This document shows positions 54,863-64,000 of a DNA stretch of 64,000 nt, piece after piece. How positions within the stretch are numbered: the first letter of the stretch is position 1; each line of letters starts with the position of its first letter. A program made the translations under genes and the position numbers. The DNA comes from Tolypeutes matacus. Lineage: Eukaryota > Chordata > Mammalia > Cingulata > Chlamyphoridae. The stretch covers positions 31,663,282 through 31,727,281 of the forward strand of contig JAKSZT010053883.1 of NCBI GenBank assembly GCA_026826555.1, read 5' to 3'. Under the pieces are notes generated by a model. That model was given only the letters and a program-made list of their open reading frames with translations. It was not told where the DNA came from and did not search any database.

Positions 54863-55060
54863 CCTACCCCTACCCTAACCCTATCCTAACCCTAACCCTA
54901 ATCCTAAACCCTAACCCTACCCTAACCCTAACCCTTAACCCTAATCATAACCCTAACCCCTAACACTAACCCTAACCCTTAACCCCAACCCTAAACCTTA
55001 GCCCCTAACCCTAACCCTAAACTCTAACTTTAACCCTAACCCTAACCCCTAACCCTAACT
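54863..55060. repeat. Interstitial telomere-like array (CCCTAA)n
   Basis: About 200 bp of CCCTAA units on the plus strand, many perfect and others changed by one base (ccctta, cccctaa, cactaa, tcctaa). All units share one orientation; there is no head-to-head junction as in a chromosome fusion. Confidence 0.97.
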
Positions 55061-55400
55061 TCACCCACCATTCTCATAACTACATCTACTGGGAGGCAAG
55101 CCTACCTAACTCAGGAGCTTCATACCAAGAATACAATTAATGCATATTTGTGTACTGAATGAATGGCTCCATCTATGAGCTGCTAGTCTCTTCTGGCCAT
55201 GCTCTTGATCTGTGGGCTTAGAGTCCCACACCCAGCAGGGGACAGGGACAGGCAGCATTTGTCCCAGGGCTAAAGGCCATAGTCCTGCTCCCCAGAGCAC
55301 CTCCTAGTGGCCACCTTTCCTGGCCCTGTAGATCCGAGCTCTACGGCCCAGAGCCCCCTTTTTTATCCATGTGCTCAGGGCACCCCTGGCTGCATCTCAG
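55061..55400. other. Unassigned sequence
   Basis: Nothing recognised beyond a possible L2-tail word 'actgaatgaatgg' near 55157. Confidence 0.35.
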
Positions 55401-55404
55401 TGGG

Positions 55405-55520
55405 TATTGTTTTCTGAGTCTTTTACTCAGTTCAGCAAATGCTGGGCCCTCTGCTGGGCGCTGGGGCATCCAGACCTTCAAGGAACTCCCAGTGATTCTG
55501 GGGCTTAGCAAGACCCCGAG
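55405..55520 (-). repeat. L2 LINE 3' tail
   Basis: 'cagcaaatgctgggccctct', 'gctgggcgctggggcatcca', 'ccttcaaggaactcccagtg': antisense L2 end. Confidence 0.78.
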
Positions 55521-55920
55521 GCCAGCTTCTACTCTGTCCTGGTGTTATGCCCTTTCTGGACCCTTCCCCTCCTGTTCCCACTCCCACCCCCACGTGTCTT
55601 TCTCTGCCATGTGACAGCCACCCTCCTCCTCCTTGTCACTTTCTTCCTCCCCCTCATTTTCTTTCTTTGCACTGGCTCTGGAGAGATGACAATGGCTGGT
55701 CATAGCCTCTTGGTTCTGGGACAGTGTCAGGAGAGTGGAGAGTATCAGACCCCTCCCCTGCACCTAGGAAAGGTGTCTCCTCACACTGCCTCAGTTTCCT
55801 ACTTTGGCATTGGGAGAAGCAGAGCAAGGCTGGACCCAGGTGGATGGGGGGTATCCCTGCTGGCTTCTGGGCAAGGGTCTTGGCTTCTTTAAGGCCAGAG
55901 GCTTGGTGGGAAGGACACAC
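55521..55920. other. Unassigned sequence
   Basis: No gene or repeat recognised. Confidence 0.4.
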
Positions 55921-55921
55921 A

Positions 55922-56030
55922 TGAAAGAGAGAGAAAGAGAGAGAGGGAGAAGGAGGGAGAGGGGAGAGAGAGAGAGGGAAGGAGGGAGAGGGGAGAGAGG
56001 AGAGAGAGGAAGAGGATAGATGCCAAGCCG
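55922..56030. repeat. (AG)n-rich purine tract
   Basis: About 100 bp of AGAG/GGAG words, polypurine on the plus strand. Confidence 0.93.
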
Positions 56031-56878
56031 GGAGAGACAGGGAGATAGAAACAAGAGTGGTCACGAGACTGACTGAAAAAAAAATAGGGACGAACAGACC
56101 ACAAAGAGATTCTGACCCTATCACTATGCACTTGTGAAAAAATTCTTTTTCCCTCAGGACAGAATTGGGTCTCTCTTCAGCGGCAGGCTGAGGTAGCACC
56201 CACGCTACTCAGCCCTGGAGCAGGCGTCAGAAAGGCCTGGGGGTTGCACCTGGGCTCTCTGGCTGGCCTCGGCTCCAGCTCTGCCTGAAGCAGGAGACCT
56301 TGGACAACTGTTCCTTGAGGCTGCTCCAGCCCTGGAACTCTCCCGTCTCCCCTCCGCAGCCCTTCACTTGCTGTAGGCTCGACTCCCCTCAGCCCAAGCT
56401 TCAGGAAGCTTTATCAAAGAGGGGAAATCAGCTTTGCAGGAAATTTTGCAAATTCTCAGCAGCCTCTGGCCCCACCTTGCGTGGGCGGTCTGCAGGCTTT
56501 TCTGTGATGCTGGGGCGCAGGTCTCCCTTCTTTACCCTCTCCCTTCCCCACACCCCATGCCAGCTGGGAACCTATGAACCCCCTTTGTCTTGTCCTGGTG
56601 AGGCTGCCCGAGGCAGGGGTGGGAGTGGGGGCTGGAGCCTGATGTCTCTCCCTTCTCAGCAGGCAGCCAAGAAGTTCCTGGGCAGGTTCTGATGGGGCCT
56701 GAGCTCACTCTGCAGGCCTCCCTGGCCCCTCCCCTTTACCCTTGGCCTGGGGGACCCTCCCCAGCCCTGGCCAAAGCCAGTAAGCTCCTGGACTCAACAA
56801 GGGCTCATGGCAGGAGCAGCCCCTTTTTGTCCCTGCAGCGCACCTGCCCCAGGACAGAGGGGCCTTGGTGGCCTCCAG
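56031..56878. other. Unassigned sequence
   Basis: No gene or repeat recognised. Confidence 0.4.
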
Positions 56879-56879
56879 C

Positions 56880-57065
56880 CTGGTTATCTGATTTGGGGGC
56901 TGATGGGGTTTCTAATGGAAAACAATATGGTAATTTCAGAATGTTCCTGATTAGATGAAAATGATATTGCATCAAAGTTACTTCCTTAATTTATGCAGAA
57001 AATAACAAGGGAGAATTCTCTACTAAGATCCTTAATTAAACCAGAGCTTCCACCACGCAGGCAAA
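56880..57065. promoter_or_regulatory. Candidate conserved non-coding element
   Basis: AT-rich island in GC-rich DNA: 'tggttatctgatttgggggc', 'gaaaacaatatggtaatttc', 'gatgaaaatgatattgcatc', 'ccttaattaaacc'. Not a recognised repeat. Confidence 0.45.
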
Positions 57066-57475
57066 GCAGACACTGAGCTCCAGGTGTGGGGGACAAAGGC
57101 CGCCCGGGGCCTGAGTCTCCCAGGGGCTGGCCTCGGGCTGCTGGGCTGGGCCAGGTCTTTACCCACACAGGCTGCCCGCCCTGCCTGGAGGGAGAGTTGG
57201 CAGCAAGAGAGCCCGGGGTGAAGCCCCTTTCCATCCCTTCTGCTGCAGGAGCCAGCGGGGCAGCCATCTCAGACTAACTCCAGCCCCTTCCCGTCTTCTC
57301 CAACTTTGTCCTCTTGGGTCCTCAAGCAGCAGGGCTGGAGTTGCTAGGAGCCCAGGGCATCTTCAAGACCCAGAACGGCCTGAGCCGGGAGGGATGAAGG
57401 TTCAAGGGCTGAAAGGGGCCTGTCTAGAAGCTTCTGTGGATCCACCTACCACTCCAGTGTGGAGATCCAGACTGA
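57066..57475. other. Unassigned GC-rich sequence
   Basis: No gene or repeat recognised. Confidence 0.4.
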
Positions 57476-57479
57476 CTTC

Positions 57480-57640
57480 AGCACTTTCCAGAGCAGACCA
57501 TGACAGACTTCCCGGGGCAATAAAAATTCCTGTATCGAGTGGGAACTTCTGCCCCTTGAGCAAGATGAGCGGAGCTGGCTGGAATGCTGGAGCAGGAGCT
57601 AGAATGCTGAGGCAGAATCATTTTAGAAGGAATGCCTCAC
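57480..57640. promoter_or_regulatory. Possible conserved non-coding element
   Basis: Non-repeat block with 'gggcaataaaaattcctgta' and 'gaggcagaatcattttagaa' (tandem ggaatgct words nearby). Weak case. Confidence 0.25.
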
Positions 57641-57884
57641 CCTCCCAGGGACCGCCCGCTGGCCGCTCTGCACCAGCCTCACCCCCCACCTGCCGAGCAG
57701 GGCAGCTGTGGCCACGTGCTCCTGGGGACATGGCTGCCTCATCCTGTGGGACAGAGGGAGGAGCCCGGGCGGGGCTCTTGGGTGGCTCCGAGGGTTGGCA
57801 TTCTAATGTGGCAAAGGGGAAGAGAGACCAGACACTGCAGTTGAGGAGGAACACAAAGTGCAAAAGGGCTCTGAGGGTGGGGAG

Positions 57885-58025
57885 GCGGGCGTGTGAGCAC
57901 GTGGGTGCTTGTGTAAGCGTGCATGCCTGAGTGTGCACGAGTGTGTGTGCCCGTGTGCGTCTGAGTATATGGATCTGGACACACATTTGTAAGGATGCAT
58001 GTGCATGAAAGAGAGAGAGAGGGAA
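57885..58025. repeat. GT-rich then GAGA simple repeat
   Basis: Degenerate GTGTGC words to about 57970, then (GA)n at 58010-58021. Confidence 0.85.
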
Positions 58026-58129
58026 TTGTTAGAGTCATCAGAGAGGGCTTCTAGAAGGAAGAAAGGAATGGGGCTTGAATGGGCCATGTAAGGTGATAAT
58101 AAGAATAAACTGAATAGTAACAATAATAA

Positions 58130-58665
58130 TAACAGCTATCAATTATGTGACACTATATGCCAAGCCTATTCTACACCCTTTATTAACTATTTTGATCCTC
58201 ACAACCAACTTAAGAGGTAGGTTCATGCATACCTTGGAGATATTGTGGTTTGGTTCCAGACCACTGCAATAAAGTGATTATCTCAATAAAGTGAGTCCCA
58301 TGGATTTTTTTGGTTTCCCAGTGCATATAAAAGTCATGTTCACTAGTGTGTACAGTATAAAGTGAAACTGTATTATGTCTAAAAAAACTGTGTACATACC
58401 TTAATTAAAATGAGACACAGAGACATGAAGTGAGCCCACACTGGTGGAAAAATGATGCCAATAGACTTGTTCAACTCAAGGTTGCCCCAAGACTTTACTT
58501 TGTAAAAAAAAATGCAGTACCTGTGAAGTGTAATAAAGTGAAATGCAATAAAACCAGGTATGCCAGTTCTATTATTGCCCCAATTCACAGACACGGAAAC
58601 TGGAGCACAGAGTTTTGATAACATGTCCAGGCCCAAATCTAAATCTCTGGAATGTGCTGCCTTGG
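58130..58665 (-). repeat. MIR SINE, split by a Tigger element
   Basis: Antisense MIR: 'agctatcaattatgtgacac', 'gatcctcacaaccaacttaa' up to 58222, resuming at 58567 with 'ttattgccccaattcacaga' and 'ggaaactggagcacagagtt'. Confidence 0.87.
58223..58566. mobile_element. Internally deleted Tigger-like DNA transposon
   Basis: Left end 'catgcataccttggagatat' and right end 'gcaataaaaccaggtatgcc' are inverted versions of a CAGGCATACC-type Tigger terminus. Internal words 'ccactgcaataaagtgatta', 'tttggtttcccagtgcatat' and 'acataccttaattaaaa' fit. The transposase gene is absent. Confidence 0.85.
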
Positions 58666-58669
58666 CCTG

Positions 58670-59145
58670 GGAGGGCATGGCCCTGGTCTCTGGCACAGGC
58701 ACGGGGCCTCCGGTTCACTACTTTGATGCTCTCTGTCTTCTGCTCTTTGGTCCCAGCAGGCATGTTTTGGGGGGATGTGAAGTTGATTGCACAAAGCCGG
58801 AGCACCAGGCAGGTGATCGTCCTGAGCCAAGGCAGGCAGGAATGGAAAGGAGCTTGGCTTTGGGAGGGACCAGTCATACTGGGTGGTTGGTGAATGGGCT
58901 ACATGGGGGTAAGTTGAGAGGTGGGGAGGGTCTCGCAGGCCAGGCTAATTTGTGCATCCACATCCTGGAGCATAGGAAGCAGGGGCCCTGGATGGGAGCT
59001 TTACTCAGGGGAGTGGCTGGATGTGCCTAGGAGGCTCACTCTACCCCATGCTGTAGACTGGAAGCAGGGAGGCGGTGAGCAGAGCGACCCAACAACCCAG
59101 GCTAAAGAGTGTGAGGCTGGAGTAGGGGGGAGGGCAGTGGAGATG
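58670..59145. other. Unassigned sequence
   Basis: No gene or repeat recognised. Confidence 0.4.
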
Positions 59146-59149
59146 AGGG

Positions 59150-59290
59150 GTGCTACTTAAGACATAGAAGCCTCCGTGTTTGGTGATTGACTAGATTTGG
59201 GGGGTGGGGAGGGGCAAGGAGTCATTGAGAATGGCCTCTAGGTTTTTGGCCTGGACACCTGGGTAGGTGGGGAACTTGGGAGAGGAGCAG
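59150..59290 (-). repeat. L2 LINE, reverse transcriptase part
   Basis: Antisense L2: 'tttggtgattgactagattt', 'tctaggtttttggcctggac', 'acctgggtaggtgg'. Confidence 0.78.
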
Positions 59291-59294
59291 CTCC

Positions 59295-59635
59295 TGCCAC
59301 ACACATGGGCCCCTAAGGAGGGCAGGGGAGCCTGGGGCCTGGTGGCTGGGACATGGCTGCCCAGCAGGACCCATGAGAAGTGGCCAGGGCATCTTCCCCT
59401 GGGCATGGCCTGGCCCTGGAGGGATTTGGATTTGCCCTGGATTCTGTCCTGGTGGGCATCAGGGACTGGGAGTGCAGGGGATGAAGAGGCATGGATACCT
59501 GGACAAACCAGGAAATGGGGGTGGCAAGTGATTTCTCTTTGATTGTTTTTCATAATTTCTAAAAGACTCAAACAGGGGGTTGTATGACAGAGCTGGACAT
59601 CATTCATTCTTAAATTTCAAATGCTAGAAACACTT
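59295..59635. other. Unassigned sequence
   Basis: Nothing recognised. Confidence 0.4.
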
Positions 59636-59639
59636 TGTA

Positions 59640-59818
59640 GACGGAAGTTAGAACTCACATTCTGCAGATTCAAATTCCAACATTACCATTCTCCTAGCTG
59701 TGTGTTCTTGGGCAAATCCTCCACTTCTCTGAGTTTTAGTTTCCTCATTTGACAATTAGGGATCATTACATGCCTCATAGGCTTCTTGTGAAGATTAAAC
59801 TGGATAAACCAACACGTG
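59640..59818 (+). repeat. MIR SINE
   Basis: Sense MIR: 'tcaaattccaacattaccat', 'agctgtgtgttcttgggcaa', 'tagtttcctcatttgacaat', 'cttgtgaagattaaactgga'. Confidence 0.95.
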
Positions 59819-59819
59819 G

Positions 59820-60555
59820 CAACTCAGGTTAGGAGTGCTTGGATGAAGGCAGGATAACAAAGTCCAGGGGCTGCTACGGGTCTCTTTCTTGCCCAAGTCT
59901 CATAAGAACACCTTCTCCACAGGTAGGGGACACAGCCATTCTTTTGGACTTTGGGGCCGGAGGGAGTCTGCCAGACAAGAAGAGGGAGGCCTTTCTGGCC
60001 ATGCAGGGGCACTGATGAGCCTTTCCAGTGGGTGCCCCTTCCTTGCACCTTCTCGCCCTGACCTGGCAACCTGGGTCTCTTGGCTCCATTCCGCTTTTCC
60101 TCGGACCCCTGTCAGGCCCCTTCCCGTGGCCAATCCCCGGACCCCGCCTCTCCCCTGCAGCCCTGGACAAGACCACCAACCAGGGCATGCGCTGATACTC
60201 AGATGCTCCATCACCCCTGACCAGAGGCAGGCTTCCCCGGAGGGTATCTGGCCCTGCCGTTTCTCAGGCCTTCCCCTCCTGGCTCAGGGCAGCCTCTCAG
60301 CTCTGAGTTGCCCCTGTGGCCTAAGGCCCCCTACTGAAGCCAGGGCAGAGTGGTCCCCAAGCGCTCTCAGGTGTCCCAGAGGGGGATTCTGGGGTCAGGA
60401 GGGCCCAGTGTTGCTACAGATCCTGGTGAGAGCTGAGCTGGACCAGAAAGGCAGCTGGGGAAGGTGGCTGCTCCCTTCTCCTATCCCAGCTCCTGTTCTC
60501 CATCTCCTCAGCACCTCCTGAGCAGAGGGGCCTGACCCCTGGGCTGAGCTGGGCT
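59820..60555. other. Single-copy-like GC-rich sequence
   Basis: A 210-aa plus-strand frame (59889-60521) is Pro/Ser/Gly-rich with no domain and overlaps equally long antisense frames; chance in GC-rich DNA. Confidence 0.45.
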
Positions 60556-60559
60556 CTTA

Positions 60560-60765
60560 CCCCAACACCAACTCAGAGAGTTTGCTGGCAACCGCGCAGA
60601 TGACTTTGGTGTAGTTTCTGTGGTTTAATAAGCTACAAAACGACATTATTTTAAGCCAATCTGGATATAGCACAAAAACTCTCACCCCGTCTGTTCTGTG
60701 AAACTCAGATACCCTGACGGGAACACAGCTCACAACCAACTAATACAATATTCTACTGGGCTTGC
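60560..60765. promoter_or_regulatory. Candidate conserved non-coding element
   Basis: Non-repeat, AT-richer block: 'gtttctgtggtttaataagc', 'acgacattattttaagccaa', 'aaccaactaatacaatattc'. A RUNX-like 'tgtggttt' is present. It directly precedes a CpG-rich patch. Confidence 0.4.
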
Positions 60766-60769
60766 TGTC

Positions 60770-60860
60770 AGCGGACCCCACGCGGGAGCCCGGCTCCCGG
60801 AGGACTGCCCAGCCGCGCGCTGCGGGCCGAGGAGGGAGGCGGGTGGCCCTGGGACCTGCT
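60770..60860. other. CpG-rich patch
   Basis: Dense CpG ('cagccgcgcgctgcgggccg'), unusual for this window. Too short alone to count as a CpG island. Confidence 0.5.
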
Positions 60861-60973
60861 GGAGGAGGTGGGGGTGGGGTGGGGTGAGCCTCTCTGGGGG
60901 GGCTGCCTTTCCTGTCCCCAAGGACCTGAGGTTGTCAGTGGTCCCTCTTGGCTCCCTCACCCCTTTCCGCAGG

Positions 60974-61083
60974 GATGAGGAGAGGAGAGGAGAGGAGAGG
61001 AGAGGAGAGGAGAGGAGAGGAGANNNNNNNNNNAGAGGAGAGGAGAGGAGAGGAGAGGAGAGGAGAGGAGAGGAGAGGAGTGG
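60974..61083. repeat. (AGAGG)n array with 10-N assembly gap
   Basis: Pentamer agagg on both sides of ten Ns (61024-61033). The gap almost certainly hides more units, so array length and local coordinates are not reliable. Confidence 0.97.
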
Positions 61084-61139
61084 AGTGTTTCTGGCCTGCT
61101 GACAGCAGCTCTACTCCCACAACTTACATATGTCTGATT

Positions 61140-61450
61140 CTGAAGCAGGGAAGTGTGTCCAACACACCCAATGCAAAGACAGGTTGTTGAATATTTTTTC
61201 TCTCATCACTAAAAAGGATTCCCTGCTGGGTGCAATCAAGATCCATAAACTCGCGGCTCGAGTCGGTGTGAAAGCAGCGCTCCAGCCCAGACTCCCTCGC
61301 TGGCGCTAAATGCGGGCTCTGGGCGGAGATGCACAGACATCCGCTAGCAGTCTGGCCTTGCGACCGGCAGTTCCCGGCACATTAGGCAGTGCGCTTATTT
61401 TGGGCTACGCTTCAGTGGATTAACGTTCAGCATAAAGTTTCAGAGCTTGG
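61140..61450. promoter_or_regulatory. Candidate conserved element, copy A of a pair
   Basis: The core 61173-61272 is about 87% identical to 63026-63130: 'ttgttgaatatttt', 'ctctcatcactaa', 'gctgggtg', 'aatcaaga', 'cataaact', 'ggctcgagtc'. Outside the core the copies differ. Repeat-free flanks continue AT/GC-mixed to 61450. Confidence 0.55.
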
Positions 61451-62395
61451 GCATCGTCCCTGTGGTGCTGCCCTCTCCCCTTTTCAGTGGGTACCAAGCT
61501 TTACAGAGCCAGAGGCAAGGGGAGCTTTGGACACGGGTTCTCAGCAGCTGCGGGGCTCAGCCCTGGGGGCAGGGTGGGCAGCAGCTACCGCTGGGGCCTG
61601 GGCAGGGCTCCCGGATCCACTGGCAGCCTGGACAGCCCAATTTGCTCACCCAGCCTGCCTCAAGGTGGAGCAGATGCCCAAGGTCTTAGGCAGAGGCACC
61701 AAACTTGCAGGCTTGGAAGGTCTTGCCATGCTCCCTTGGGGGGCTGGACCTGGGTCAGAGCCTTCCTTTTTCTGCTGGTGATGGCAGACATGGCATCCAT
61801 CCTGCTTCCCAGCTTTCCAACTGGTACTCTAGCTCCCTCCTCCCTGGGAGATGGGATCCCAGGACACACAGCCTGGAGACCAGGGCCCTGTGGTTTCTAT
61901 AAAGACAAGGGTGACTTCTTTTTCTTCTGAGGTGTCCCTTCCCATTCCCCAAATAAGGAGACTGAGGCGGAAAGGAAGAGAGAGCAATCTTCGTTGGACC
62001 ATCGGAGAGCCTTTGGGGAGCCGAGGAGAGAGGAGCAAGGGAACACGTGAGGGAGGGAAGAAAGGAAACCCACCGTCAGCCGGCAGACTCCTTCGGAAGC
62101 CTTGGGAAAGAAGAACTCATAGTTCTAGTGGAAACCTGGGGGGCCCTATCTTGTCCCCACTCACCACATCCTCCCTGGTCATCCACTGGGAGGTACTTTC
62201 AGATCCAATGGTTTAAAACTCTAGTTCCCATGAATTATTAAGAAGCAAATAAAAATGTAGTCTCCAAAAATGTCCCCTCTCTTCTGCTGACATCCCTTTT
62301 CTGGGGGGCATACCATGTATCATTTAAAACCAGAATGAGCTTCAGAAATAGCAGGCAGAGTAAGTGCAGCTCAGCTAGTGAGCAAAAGCCCTGTA
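61451..62395. other. Unassigned sequence
   Basis: Plus-strand frames of up to 147 aa lack domains. No repeat recognised. Confidence 0.4.
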
Positions 62396-62399
62396 GGGT

Positions 62400-62650
62400 G
62401 TGGAATCTATTATCCACTCACTCATTTACCCCCAAAATATAATTGGTGCTGACTTTGTACACGTTACTGGACTGGGACTGTGGGAGGCACAAGAGGTCTC
62501 AGCCTTGGAAGAGAGAATAGATACATCCCAACCATCCAGTTGTTCTTTCATTGGCACTGACCATAAGCCAGGCACCATGTTTGGGTGCTGAGCGCAAACA
62601 GATGAAGTTTGAATACAGAGCAGAATGTAAACGGGGCTGTGAAGGCGAAT
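62400..62650 (-). repeat. L2 LINE fragment(s)
   Basis: 'cataagccaggcaccatgtt', 'tgggtgctgagcgcaaacag' resemble the antisense L2 3' end. Diverged. Confidence 0.55.
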
Positions 62651-62897
62651 AGGATTAAGCAAGGAGCCTCTGGGGCAGGGCTTTGTCCAGCTCCTCTCTC
62701 TCCCAGCTTTGAGCAAATGCTCAGTGAGGGCTGAACAGACCATGGTCCCCTCCCAGGCCACGCCCTTCTAAGCTTCCCACCAACTTGCAGAGAGAGGTCA
62801 GCAGGAATGGGATCATTTTGCCTCAAAGTTATACCAGGACAAAAACAAGAGAAGAGAAAGAGGAAATGTTGAGGTAGTTTTGGGGAGCCCTGGATTG

Positions 62898-63010
62898 AAA
62901 AAAAAAAAAAAAAAGGCACACAGAAAAACTACCTTCTCCTCTCTCACATATCACAAATCACTCTTTCTCTCCAGCCCCTCCCCCACTCTCTCCCCCTCTC
63001 CCTCTCTCCA
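62898..63010. repeat. Poly-A run and pyrimidine-rich tract
   Basis: A17 at 62898-62914, then a CT-rich stretch 62935-63010 that borders the second copy of the duplicated element. Confidence 0.9.
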
Positions 63011-63011
63011 A

Positions 63012-63245
63012 GAGATCAGCATAGAGCAAAGACAAATTGTTGAATATTTTCTCTCTCATCACTAAGAAGGCCTCCCCGCTGGGTGTAATCAAGAAGCATA
63101 AACTTGCATGGTGGCTCGAGTCAGTGTGAATTGAGCCGCGTTCTGCTCGCCTCTATTCAGACAAGCAGGGTCCACGGATGGGCGGACAGTCTGCTCTGCC
63201 AGCTGCAACCCGAAGGTGCTAGAGGAAAGGGGGCTGAGTCTTGTC
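63012..63245. promoter_or_regulatory. Candidate conserved element, copy B of a pair
   Basis: The core 63026-63130 matches 61173-61272 in the same orientation with about 13 substitutions and one 5-base insertion (near 63107). The distance between copies is 1,853 bp in this assembly. Confidence 0.55.
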
Positions 63246-63249
63246 GAGG

Positions 63250-63795
63250 CTCCTCTACCGGTTACAAAACTGGAATTCTGACCAGGCATAGAATTCAGGG
63301 CGCCTCTCCTGAAAGGTCAGGAAGGTGAGAAATCGATGGCTGCAGACAAGGAGTCAGGGCGTTGACAAGTGCCATAGGCATGGCTTGGCCCTCATCCCAT
63401 GTCCCCAGGTCCCCCAGGATAGGAGACAGGAGGCAGGGTGGCCTCTCAGGCCTGGTGGCTATTTCTAATGGGTTGCCCATCCAGACGGAGTGGTTTCTAT
63501 CTGATTTTCAGAGTTGCTCCTTTCACAGTGGAAGAGGGCATGGGCCTGGTGTTGCCCCAGAGGGCTGGGACCACTGAGTGTAGGGGGCCTGGAATGACAA
63601 GGGCGGGAGAAGGGGAGGTGCCAGGGAAGCTGGGCTGATGACTGGTCGGCTGCCTTAAGTGAGCTGTTGGCTCTTTGTCTGAAAAATCCTTCGGCACAGC
63701 TCTGAACACACTTCAATGCAAAGCTGTGGAGGAGGCTTTCCTGCCTTCCCTTCACTCTCTGCCTTGGATATAGCCCTCTCCAATGTCTCTGCCAC
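63250..63795. other. Unassigned sequence
   Basis: No gene or repeat recognised. Confidence 0.4.
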
Positions 63796-63799
63796 CTCC

Positions 63800-64000
63800 T
63801 GGACCCCTTGGTCGGGTCCACTGTCCTTCCTGACGGCTCTGTGTCCACTGCGATCTTTCTGAAGCACGGATCTGACCGTCACTTGCCCCGCCTAAAGTGC
63901 TTCTGTGCTGCCTTATTGCCTGCAGAATGAAACCTAGGACCAGGGAGAATAATCAGGAACTCCTGGCAACCTTCCCTTCAAACTGCACCTCCTCCCTCAG
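63800..64000 (+). repeat. L2 LINE fragment, runs off the window
   Basis: Sense L2: 'gatctttctgaagcacggat', 'ctgaccgtcacttgccccgc', 'ttattgcctgcagaatgaaa'. Confidence 0.85.

Noticed and set aside
54863..55060. True chromosome end or fusion point
   Set aside because: Unique sequence and ordinary repeats continue on both sides, and all units share one orientation.
59889..60521. 210-aa open frame on the plus strand
   Set aside because: Overlaps similar antisense frames in GC-rich DNA, no domain, no splice or codon evidence.
60770..60860. CpG-island promoter
   Set aside because: Patch is under 100 bp and no exon or start signal is visible; kept only as a CpG-rich patch.

Overview
This is a stretch of placental-mammal nuclear DNA, very probably from an armadillo (Xenarthra, cf. 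Dasypus). The main reason is a family of tRNA-derived SINEs that I recognise as the armadillo DAS type. Their head reads roughly as 'gtggctcaagtggttgag...cctgcttcccac...gaggtcctgggttcgatccc', and several copies have intact target-site duplications. Two further pieces look like a xenarthran-type L1 3' end. Around them are repeats shared by placental mammals: MIR, L2, CR1/L3, old L1, an MLT1-like LTR, hAT/MER5 and Tigger fossils. I found no protein-coding exon, rRNA, tRNA gene or small-RNA gene that I can support. Every open frame I examined is explained by repeats, simple sequence or chance.

Layout. 0-9 kb: MIR/L2 fossils, a 19-bp minisatellite, two young SINEs and a 0.6-kb degenerate CTCAAC-type hexamer array. 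10-14 kb: a possible conserved block, an LTR, CR1, a SINE-split MIR, a (CAC)n tract and five MIRs with an (AAT)n tract. 15-24 kb: GC-rich single-copy sequence, a dense run of antisense L2, a 650-bp GT-rich tract, and an L1 carrying an internal L2. 24.4-25.6 kb: the largest candidate conserved non-coding block. 26-36 kb: purine-rich and GT-rich tracts, L2, MIR, two SINEs, and a short hAT element with target duplications. 37-41.4 kb: an AT-rich L1 domain with nested SINE and L1 pieces. 41.5-52 kb: GC-rich single-copy sequence with three compact enhancer-like blocks near 43.2, 44.7 and 51.3 kb. 52-64 kb: three MER5-type elements, a chimeric SINE, a 200-bp interstitial telomere-like array, a Tigger inside a MIR, an AGAGG array holding a 10-N gap, and a duplicated ~100-bp element (61.2 and 63.1 kb).

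Interpretation. The window reads as intergenic or intronic sequence. The AT-rich, homeodomain/POU/AP-1-rich blocks are typical of regulatory DNA around a developmental gene, but this is inference: conservation cannot be seen from one sequence and the locus cannot be named. The best leads are the duplicated element pair at 61.2/63.1 kb, the octamer cluster at 44.7 kb, the inverted CRE-like pair at 51.3 kb, the chimeric SINE at 52.9 kb and the interstitial telomere array at 54.9 kb. All family assignments are from reading; none was checked against a repeat library.
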